Part shown: positions 50,001 through 62,000 of the stretch, one piece after another | How the letters are laid out: each line of letters begins with the position of its first letter | How positions within the stretch are numbered: position 1 is the first letter of the stretch | Assembly (NCBI GenBank): GCA_023548195.1 | Contig: JAJHZJ010000221.1 | Coordinates: 2,276,001 to 2,340,000, forward strand | DNA from: Bettongia penicillata ogilbyi | Taxonomy: Eukaryota; Chordata; Mammalia; Diprotodontia; Potoroidae | Length of the DNA stretch: 64,000 bases | Direction: 5' to 3' | Translations under genes and position numbers: made by a program | The notes under the pieces: model-generated | Database searches by the model: none | What the model saw: only the letters and a program-made list of their open reading frames with translations | Told to the model about the DNA's origin: nothing

Positions 50001-53000
50001 AGACATCATAGACATTTAGATACTGTTTCAAATGTGAAAACAATAACAAAAAGCAGAATGTAAAACCCTGACATACCACTAGGATTGTCATTTGTTAACT
50101 TACCTCTCTTGGAAAGCCTGCAGTCCTACAGTGTCCTCTTCTGGCTCTCCATGTTTATAGAAATGGAGTCCAAGACCCTGAGGATCTTTCTTCTCTGCAG
50201 CCGTGAGAGAGAGTTCCACAACACCCTCATAAAAACGCACTAATAGACAGGAAAAAGTTTGGGGATTACATTGATTAGCTGGCTATGAACCATGGAAAAA
50301 CATATCTGAAGAATCCAAACTGCAGGTCATCCAAAGGACAATAGAGAGATGCATAGTGGGTGCAAAAAGGCTGCAGCATATTATCAAATTATGAAGAACA
50401 CACAAAAAAATAGAAAAGATGTCATCAAAGAGATATATGACGAGATTAGTGGTCTGGTGGATAGCATTGGACTTGGAATCAGAAAAACTTGAGTTCAAAT
50501 CCTTCATCAGACATTTATTCCTGTGCTATCCTGGCCTCAATTTCCTCATCTGCAAAATGGGAAAAACAGCATGTACCTTATCAGGTTGATGTAACGATCA
50601 AATGAGAAAATAGATGTAAAGCACTTTGCAAACTTTAAAACACTATGTAATTGTTAGCTACCATTTTTTCAAATGTGATGCAATGACTAACCATGATTTG
50701 AGAGAACCAGTGATAAAGAATGCTACCCATTTCCTGACAGAGAAGTGACAGACTAAACTTGCAGAATGTGACACACTTTTGGACACAGTCAACATAAGAA
50801 TCTGTTTTTCTTGGCTCTGTATGCTTGTAGTTATTTTTTTAGGTGGGAAGGGGAGAAAGGAGGAAGAAAGATTATTAAGAAATTAATTAAAATACATCAG
50901 AATAATATTAAAATATATAAAATAATATATTTTTTAAAAAGCGATGGCCCTATCAGGAAGCGTCAGGCTGGACAGCCCGTGTACTGCAGTGCACTCCCAA
51001 GGATGGGAAAGTGAAGATGGTTTGTGATCAGCAACACTGAAAGAAGGAACCAAGTAAGAGAACACAGATTTCCTGATAACTGAATAATTACACACATCTC
51101 TTTCTCAACAAGCACACAGAAGTAATATATTATCTTCAAATTTCACACCTAGGATCTTGGTGTCATCATTATCATCATCAAAAATTGGTTCTTTTGTGTT
51201 CCAGAGATGGCATGACTCAGGGTACTAACATACCCAAGAAGATAAACTAAATACATTTCACAAATTTTTTTTTCCTACTTTTTATTGTCTTAAAAGTTTA
51301 GTATATATGGTTTCCAGTTCGCTGTAGGGGATGAAGAAATTCAAAACCATTCTCTACTTAACATCCTCCTCCTAATCCTAAATTGGCTCCTCCTCTTGAT
51401 TTTGTGAGTAATATCATCAATCTTCTATTTTATTTTTAATACTTTCATGTGCTTCTCCCTCATCTTTCATATCTAATCCCTGATGAAGTCTTGCCTAATA
51501 CTCTCTCAACATTCACATCTGTTCTTTCCTCTTTTCTTTTAATGTTACCACCTTAGTATAGGCTCTCCTTACCACTTACCTTTAATACTGAATAAACATT
51601 TTATAACGGATTATTATTGATTCCTCAATACTTCTTACACTAAGCTTTCCCATTTCTGTGTCTCTGGTGAAGCTACTTCCCATGCTCAAAATGTCTACTC
51701 TCTTCTTCTAATCTTGCTAAATTCCTTTCTGTTTTTATATGAACTTTCTGTCTTTCCTCAACTGACAATTGCTTCCCTCTTGAACTGCACCTGCCACTTT
51801 ATGCCACATATCTCTTGAGGGCTCACTGTATCTTATTTGACACTTAGCTCTCTGTAGCTCTTTCTTCTCCTCCTCTAGAGGGTGCCCAGGATTGTAAGCT
51901 CCATGAGAGAAGAGACTTGTCTATTGTTTCTCCCAATGGTTATCACAATGCTCTGTCAAACCACAGGTAAATCAATAAATATTAGCTAAATGGAATACAA
52001 TCCTTAACTTTCTATCAAGTAAAATACGGATCACTTCAAAGAAATTCAAAATAATGTCACCTAATGCATAAAATTCAATTTTAAAATGTTTTTAAAACCT
52101 AAGAAAATACATACATATAGAAAAAGTAGTTTGTTTAGACCAACGTGGAAAAAGGAATAGGATATAAAGTTTCAACTGTCAAAATAAAAAAGCACTGAAA
52201 TGTTTGTAGAAAGCACTGCCAATGTCATACAATCACTGGAATCAATACAGGGCATGCTCTGATGCCACTAATCTAATGGCTCAGTTCCTTAGCTACTTAA
52301 AGATAAGTCTTTGTCAAGAGGCTCTCTAATCATAACTTCCCTTACTCGTGTCTCTATTCTATTATCCAACCTTGATCCAGCATGTTAAAAAAAATATAAA
52401 AGACACTTTGCTTCTTACCTTGTCTATACTGAGCACAAACATTAGAAAGATCCACTTGATTACTAATTTTCTGATATTCTTTCAGTGATTCCCTTAACAT
52501 TCTTTCCTTTTCAGGTTTGCTTTGAACTTGTCGGGAGCGCTGAAGAAGCTCATTCGCCTAAACATAAATAGATAATGAGACTATGCAAAAATGTGTACAA
52601 GGTAAAGAAATATTCCAATACATTCAATCTAGGCTAGAACACATACTTTGTTCTATTATCATTAAGATGTAAAAAATTTACACATTTGATTCTTCATAGT
52701 AGTGTGAGACAGTAAGCCATTTGATAAATGATCTCTAACGAAAGTTAAAAAAGCAAACTTATGTTTGATATTCCTAGATTAAAGTTACAAAGATAACTTT
52801 ATAATCTTTTTCACCTAGAAGAAGAAAGAATATTGCTTTAAATTCACTATATGGGTAATTATGAACAAAAGCTGTATTTGTTTGGAGATAGATGCCTTTG
52901 AGTTTCCATTCGTAAAAAAAGAGGGTAATAATGGCATTATCTACCTCACAGAGTTATTTTGAGAAATAATAATAATGAAAATGACATTTATATAGTGGTC

Positions 53001-56000
53001 TGAAAATGCATTATATACATTATTTCATTTGAGCTTCATGAGGTAGGCACTACATACATTATTATCATCGTTTTACAGAAAAATACTTTGTAAAACCTTA
53101 AAGGGCTACATAAATGTGAGTTACTAATAAACATAATTTCATTATTATTATTATTAGGTATCCTTTCCTAACATGTGGCTAAGCTGAATTTTTACTGCAA
53201 CTCTGTCCTGTATTTTAAGAAATGTTTTATATTTTAATTTAATTTCAGGTATTCAGATATGAACCACTTTTTTGTATAAAACAGAGATTTTAAGATAACT
53301 CATTAAGTCCTCTTTACATCTTAGATCATCTAGTCTAACAAATTCACTATAAAGATAAGAAAAATGAAACCCAGAGAAGTAAAGCATATAGAATGCTCAA
53401 GGTCATACAACTGAGTTCATGTCTAGTGCCCTATTAACCAGTAACATCTTTACTAAATCCTGGACCCTTTTTAGTAATGCTCATACCTTGGAACAAATTG
53501 CATCATCTGTGCTATACAGAAGAGGGCAGATGTCTTGTAAGTGTGAACTGATACCATCAACAGCAGCATTATCTCTGATATAACAGTTGATAAGAGAAGC
53601 AATCAATGCTCCAGTCAGCTCTTTGTCTCTAATGACCAGGTCTTTGAAAGTAGTGATCTTTAACTGCTCCTGAAATTCCTAAAAGAAAAAAAAAATACCA
53701 CTCTGTATTTGAAAAGTAAAGAAGCCAAACATTTCCAAACAAAATCATACATGCACAAATTTCTCTCCTTTAGATAAAAAGCCTCAAACATAAACTACAT
53801 TCATAATACAAAGAAAATGTCTTCATTCTTAAATAAACCATTAAATCATTGCATTTGAACTAGAAGGAACCTTCTTCGAGAACTAAGACGACCCCCCTCC
53901 CCACATGCACGCCATGCCCCCCACCCCACCCACATACTTTATGGATGAAAAAACATAAGCATGGAGATTTTGATTTGTCCAACCTTGGAAGGCTGGAACT
54001 AAAGGCCAGGCTCTTGGCTTCAAGTCAACTCTTCTGAACACATTTTTACAACCTGTTGATTATCTATCCTAACAAGATAATACTAGGAATCTAGGGAGTC
54101 TGAAACAGTATACAATTCAAAAATTATTCACATTTATCTTGTGACTGGCAGGGGGGTAGGGTTGGGGGGCACGAGGGGAGTGTGGATACAAAGGAGAAAC
54201 AGCAAATTATATGTTCTGTATGTAGGCTACTGTTTACTTTGCATTTCCAAAGCACACACGACATGATCATGAAGGAAGCCCAGAAGACTGGTGACAGAGA
54301 AAGCTAGCCAGAGATATCCCTCAGATGAATTACAAAGTGAATATTGAGTTGCTGATATGTTATCAATAATCTTAAAGCCTTCCTCAAATCACAGTGCCTG
54401 CTAAATAAAGTTAAAAACTATTATTTAGGTTAGCACTAAGGACATAATTCTTTTCATTAATAAGCAGAGTATCTCTGATAAAACACCATCTTGAGTTTTC
54501 TAAACTTCAAAAAGAGTAAGAATCCAAGAAAAGAACTTTACCCAACAAATAAGGAATATTAAATTAATAAGCCTTTCTAAAAGCTCTTACAGAGGGGAAG
54601 GAATCACTATGAATCAGAACAATACGGACATACACAAATACATAACTCATTCAAAGTTCAGTTTTTATAACCAGTAACCATGCTTCACACTATTTTGGGA
54701 TGATCATTCTCCAACATCACTACTATAAATTAATCAAATCTCCAAAACAACTCACTCCTCTAAACTGTAAATAAATGTGAAGCATATCTGAAGAAATAAT
54801 ATGAACTCTACTGTTAATATGTTGCATGAACAAAAATACCTTCTGAAGTTCTCCTACAATGACAGTGAACTGATGTTCACACAGGAGTTTCCACAAAGCC
54901 AAAGCCTGGTATGATTTGCGAACCAACTGCTGGATCCCTTGCAGTGAAATTTTTTCACTCACTTGAGCCTCTGCTGGAAAAATAAAACTTAGGGAGTTCC
55001 ATAATAAAGATCAATGTAAAACATTATAGCAGTGAAATGACAGGCTTAACATATAGGCAGAGAATGACAATGAACAGTGGTTCTTAACCTTTTCTGTGCC
55101 ATGGACCCCTCTGACACTGGAGAAGCCCATCTCAGAATGTCTTAAAATGTATAAGATGGAATTTAAAGTATTACAAAGGAAAGTAATTATATTAATATTG
55201 AAAAAATTAGTTCAGGGACCCAGGGTTAAAAACACTTATGTTTTGCAGTGGCTGACATCAGATTTCCAAGATGTTTCATTCAGGAGCCACTATTATGGCA
55301 CACCACAGGACACTATCACTAACGTAAAATGACAATTGTAAGAGTAGGACAATGCTCATCCCCAGGAAAGCTCTTGTGATCGGAACACCTGACGAATAAT
55401 ATAAAATTCAGTGACTCTTGAGTTTCTACAAAATTGGAGCTTCTTAGAAGCTCCTATGGTCGTGAGCATTTTATTACTCCAAAAAAAGAAATTCTACCTC
55501 CTTTTTTTTTTTGCTCTTCTTTTGATACTACTTATTGGGGCCATTGTTGGTTAAGTAAAGCAAAAAAAAAAAATAAGGGCAAAAATTATATCGGTTTATT
55601 TTATGCATCATTAAAAAAACTTCAGCATGATAATTTTACTTTTCAAAAAAAAATGATTAAATTTTAAAAAATTTTGATGGAAATGAATGCAAAATTATTT
55701 TGAAAAATACTTTACAGGTACCAGGTTATTACTGTTAATTAAAGTTTACCCCAGTAACTAGGAAAATGACGGTAATTTTATGCTGTCCTGTAAATGACTT
55801 AAATTCATCCATTCCAATCAACAAGAGAGGAATCAGGTCCTTTTATCTTTGTTTCTCTCAAAACCAAGTACAGAACTCTGTACAAAGCAGGAAATTAATA
55901 TTTGTCAATTGGTAAATCTGACTGATACTCTAGACTAGAAATATTCAAGCTTAATTTTGCAAAAATAATAACATACCATGGAATTTCCTCTGTAATTCCT

Positions 56001-59000
56001 GTTGCATTTGTTGAGAACTTCCATTTTCAGGACGCATGAATCCAATAAGCCTCTGTTGCACTCTGGCAGGGGTAGTACTGAAATTGGAATAAAAAATTTA
56101 GGCAGCTGAAATAAATGAGGAAATTTCATTGAATTACATTAATTTTTCCTTCATCCTTTAAGTTCCAAAGACTTGGTATGAGGAATGGTGGTAAAAGCAG
56201 GTATAAAAGAGTATGTTATTAGAGCTATCTTCCCCCTTTAATATTCCTAAGGAAAAAAAATGAGAAACTCAGAGAAAAGTAATAAAGCATGTCAAATATT
56301 TGTGCATGAATCCAAATTCAAAAGATGTGAAGATTACAATGACAATTTTGACAGAAATCAAAGTAAAATGAATAAATGAATATTCCTCACTAATATCTAG
56401 ATGAGGCAAATATAGTAGGCCTGCCTTATCTGAGAATGATTAGTACTGGAAAAATACTATTTAAAGTGAATTCATTTAAGACATGGACCAACATTTTATA
56501 GTAAATAGTGAAAAGATGGTTTGAATGAAACTTTATACTTAAAAATGAAACAAAAATGACTGTCAAAATAAAAAAATTTTTAAAAGACAAGTTTTGTTCT
56601 TACTGTGGGTTGCCTACGGGTCCACCTGCAAATTGTGAATTTCTGTCCAGAAATTCCTGCAAGCCTTTTAGTTCCTGTAGCACTGACTCTAGCAGCTGAG
56701 GTGGTACACTACTTTCAATCTACAAATAAGAGGAACATTTTAAAAAGCTGAAAAACTTTACATTACAAAATAAAATATGTAGTAATTTGAACATTCAGTA
56801 TTGAATAAAAATAACTTGATGGGTTCACTGTGAGAAGCAAGATTTTCAGAAACAACAAAGGGAGCTACCCACTGATTCACACTGAGACTAGAACAAAGGA
56901 GTTAGTAAACAAATATGGAACTAGGATATCAGAGCTGAAAAGATGACAGATAACTTTTGTGTTAAAAAAAAGATGCAGAAAAGAGAAAAGTATGTTGGGT
57001 TTATATTTGTAAATCAATCAGTAAATATGTATTAAGCACCTACTATGTGTCAGGCACTGTGCTAGGTGCTGGGATACACAAAGAGATTTCCAGATCACTT
57101 CAGCTGTGTGTCATCATCTATAAAATAAAGATTTTGGCCCTGGTGACCTGTGAGATATCTCTAAGACTCTGATTCTAATCTGATGGAGTACAAAAGTAAA
57201 TGAGCTCCAATTCTACAATCGTTAGCAGTGGATAAAAGAGGATATCTGAAAGGTCACCAACTCAACACAACTGGAAGAAATATATACACATACATACATG
57301 CATGTGTGTATGTACAAATACAGTACACGGCTTTTCTAAAAAATTTAAACTTTAAATTATTTTAATTTAATATAAATCATGAGGTACAAACTCAGAAAAA
57401 TGTTTGTCATCTAAAAGTCTACATGTTCAGACACACCTAGTGGATCAGTTTGGTTTCTTTGATTATATTTATCATTTCGGAGGACTTAGACAATTATTAG
57501 GAGTCCCTGTAAAATGATAGTAATATGTAAAAAAAAAAAGAATCAATAAAATGTATACTAAGGATTAAAAAAAGAGCCTAGTAAGTACAAAGCAAAAAAC
57601 TAAAAATCAGCATCCCACATTTACCGCAATAATCTCTCTGTTGCCACTCTTGAATACTCTCTCCACAACTAAACTTGCATCCCAAATATTTCTGAAACAC
57701 AGAAGAATATTTTAATTAACTAGTGCACTAACTCAATAAAAAAAATTCTAAACATTGTAATGACCATCTAGTATATCAATGAAAACATACAATGCTAAAA
57801 AAAATCAGCTGCTTTTATACTTGGCATATCCCAAAAAGTCAAATTTACTTAATTTATTAAATTTTTATTGAGAGAAAATAACATAAATTGTAGTTATGTA
57901 AGGCCACTAAAAGAGACTCTTGAAATCATCCCTATAAAATATACAAAGAGAATCAGTTCCATAAGATGATGTCAGTGGAGGCAAGCAGAACCAGCAAAAA
58001 CATATACACAACCACAACAACGTAAAATAACTTTAAATGAAATATAAGTGTAATTATAATACTCAAACATGGCCCTGGAAAAGAGATGAGAAAATGCGCC
58101 TCCCATTCTTTTCTGCACGCTCTGGGTGCGTAATATTGCATATGGTACAGGGGTTAGCTGATTTACTGGTTGGGCTGCCTTCTTTTCCTGTCTCCTTATT
58201 GCTTCTTATAAGAGATGACTTGCTCAGAGACAGATATTTTTAAAAAAGGAAAACCATGTAAAAACAGTATCAGCAAGTACTTAAATGTAATGGATGCTGG
58301 TGCTGCTTTGTGGCATATAGCTTCCCTTTATTTGGATGAACTGTCTTGGAAAACCCAAGAGCGCACAGCCATGTGTAAATCACTTACAATCTCCCTTTCT
58401 GTTGTTGTTTTCATTGTTTCCGGGGATTTTATTTTCTGGTTTGTTGAAACAAAAATTAGTGTCAACAAAAAAATGGAAAAAAAAATTTTATTGTGTTATG
58501 TTACAATGAACAGAAAATGTTACAGAGCTAATTCAAATAATGCATTTTCCTTAAGCAACTTACCCCATAATTCGAGAGAAGTAAATGCAGATACCATTGT
58601 GCTTGCCAGAATACACCATCTCTGGCCCAGTCATAGAACTAATACTTGTAGGAGGCTGAGATAACTGGCTTCCAGTAAGATACACTGGTGTTGACATGGC
58701 AGGAGAATGCACACCTAGGACACACACAAATCCTTTAAAAAGTTTCCTAACCTTCAACAAAAAAAGATTTTCCTCATGTGAATGACACAATTAATTAGAC
58801 ATCTGGTTTAGTTTTCCTCAATACCTAATCTAGGTCCAAATGTGGGGGGACCCTAAAATATCTCCGCCATTATGAGCGGAATGCTAGGTACAGCTAAAGG
58901 AAGACTGACAATATTTTCACCTTCTCTTCAGTCTGGAACATAACTATGTTGGAGCTATTTCAGAACTTGTCCACTCTACCACCTGAGTAAGGGATTTGTC

Positions 59001-62000
59001 ACGAATAACACTAATGGCATTCTGTCAAATTGAGTCCCAATGTTGCCCCTTGGTAATGGTAGCTGTAATGTCCTTTTGTTAATTGGTCTATTTTCATTCT
59101 TTTACTGAATGTTCGCAAATTAAATTGCAGTAACAAGAGAGTCTTAAGGAAGACAACTACCACTGCTAATTCCTACCAGAGACAAAAATGTAAAATATTA
59201 ATCAAAGAATATTTAGGGTAGGTTTTAGCTTTTCAATGCTTTTAAGTCTAAAACAGATAAAGTACCTGGAGATGGTGTTCCCAAAAAGGATGGATTAGGA
59301 TATGGACTACTGACAGGCATAGGGGAACCTAAAAATAAAATAAGAATATATTTATAAAGAAACATAAAAAACCTTTGGAAATAGATTCTATATGGGAGAA
59401 AGCACCCCTGAAGCCCAAAGGGCCTGTGAGGACAATATCCTCACAGGCAGGAAGGACAGAGCCCAGGGAAGCTGAACATTCCCCAAGGAATCTATCAGAG
59501 GCAAAATAATTGATTAATATGATTGCAGCTTTCTCAGAATTCTCACTGTGGGGAATGCTGGTGCAAAGTTTTAGTTGTCAGGGAAACATGTTTTTTTAAA
59601 TGATGCCAATGTGTTATGAAATTTCAGATATAAGGTGACAACAGATATGTATGTTCTTCCGTGAAAAAAAAAAGCAATAATTAAAACAATGAAATGTTTT
59701 CAATATTTAAAAAACACTGTGGAAACAGTTACAAAAAAAAAACTGAAACAGCTTAATTTCAGTGCTTCATACTTACTAGGATAGACAGGAGACCCCAAAA
59801 GGGGTCCAACATTACTTGGAGGAGGAAGGGCTGATGGAAATCTCATCTGTGCCTCTCCACCATACCTAGTTTAATAGACAAATCCTGAGTTACTGCATTC
59901 GGTATATAAGTTGTTCAGAAACTGTTAGGTTCAAAATGTTTAAGAGGTAAAAGATTATACTGAAACATACTTCTTAAAATTATATTAACCATATGCCCAT
60001 TATAAACATTTTTCCATACAAAAACAGCACTGTAATTTTCATGTGACTGTCTTTTACTTTTATTTCTAAAATCATACCACACTTTCTAAAAATATTTTTT
60101 CAAATAAAACATCTCTAAGAACTATTCAAAATCCTTCACTGTCACTAAAATTTGACTAATCAGAGTGTAAATGATACAAAATACTAGAAGCTTAAGAATT
60201 AAAAGGGAAATCATTTATTTCAACTTCTACTTGAAGCATGAATCTACTCTATAATTTGACTGAAAAATAGACTTTTGGGTAGAGAAAGAACTCACTATCT
60301 TTCTCATTTCAAAAGCAGCCTATTACTTTTTTGTACATCTCTAACTGTTTTACGCATGCATACACACATGAACTGAAATCCATTTCCTTGTAATTTCTAG
60401 TCACTGTTCACAGGAACCAAGCAGAATCAATCTAATTCTTCCTCATCAACATTTTATTGGGGTCTTATATCTCAAGGTTAATCAGAAAAAGAAAGGTAAT
60501 GGGAATTAGAGCAGGAAAAGCATTAATCAATTTAGTCCCTTCTCCTATTACAAAAGAAGAAACCAGAGAAGTTAAGTAATTTGCTCATAGTCATTCCAGC
60601 GGTAAGTGGAAAAGTCTAATTTCAAATCAGGTCCTCTGATTTTGAAGCTTATGAAATTCTTTGTCCTAATGGAAGCTGTATTTCATAAAAGATTTAACAC
60701 ACTAGATTCACAAAATGTTACCACAATGCCAAGAAATAAAAGAGGAAGAGAAATGGAGAAAGGAAGAAAAAAGAAAAAAAGTAAGATGAGACACATTGTG
60801 GTACCTGAGGTTTAAGTTAGGAGGAGATGGCTGGGCTACATAAGTGTGATTTGCTCAATTTCAATGGTCCCTGATCAAAGGCAATTTTGTTTTCTTATCC
60901 TCTTAGCACTTCTAAGGAAGGTACATGGCACAAATCTCTTTTACAAGTGTGTATTGATTGGTATTCAATTTCTTGCTTAAGAGCTACTCATTTAACAGTC
61001 TAAATTTGAAACTAGGTCTAATGGTCTTTTTCCAACAATATTTTAATTTTAAAAGCTACAATTCCAGGATTCAGAGATGTAACTGAAACAATGTAATATA
61101 GATAAAAGGAATATTTATTTGTATACCTGAAGAATGCACGAGTTGCCCAAGCAGATACCTCTCTATCACAGGCAGCAGTGGAGCAAGCCAAGATAAGGCA
61201 AGTTGCACAAGCCTGGTCCTCCTATAGAAAATACTACCATCCATAAATGTTGCAAATATTAAAACATCTAAATATATTTTAATCTTTTTATGCTAAAAAA
61301 AAATCTGACAATACTGCCAATTTCAAAAATATATCTTGCAATATTACAGTATACACTTCTTACCTTATTAATAGCATTAATTCTAGTTTAATCCAAATTT
61401 CTTCATTTATGGACATCCCCTACTTAATATCCTACTTCTCAGAAAAGAGTGATATGTTGTGTCATGAAAGCCTCCTTAGTATTTAACCTTAACAGTCATT
61501 TTGGTTTATTCTGAGTTACAGTTGTTTTTAAAGCAATTGATAGCTTTCTCATTTGGGGTTATTTTTTTCCCCCAGTGATAGGAAAAAGTATATTCCATGT
61601 TTTGTACAGAAAAGTCAAATTAATGAAACAGAAAAAGTTGTACTTACTATTTAAAATAACAGTAGGACCCTAGTTTGTTATAACATGGATTAAAGTACAT
61701 TCATTAAACATACCCACAGGAAAAACCAGAACAGACCACAATAAAGAGCCTAAAATACAGTTCTGTCCCCAGGAAAGAAAGACAAAACTGGAGCTACTAA
61801 AGAAATAAAAACAAATACAAAAAGATTAAAGAATGAAACTGGTTGACTTTGACACTCTTCAACATCACAGCAATTCTCACTTTCAAACAACAGAAGTTTA
61901 AATCAAAGAGGTTCACTTGGGCTTATTATTTAAGCTGAAATTTTATGGCATGTAATAAACATGAGGTACAAAATGACCACCTATTGGTTACCTGAATTAT

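Noticed and set aside
58037..58664. Plus-strand frames of 68 and 149 codons
   Set aside because: They run antisense across a NUP155 exon and LINE-like DNA, and show no family motif.
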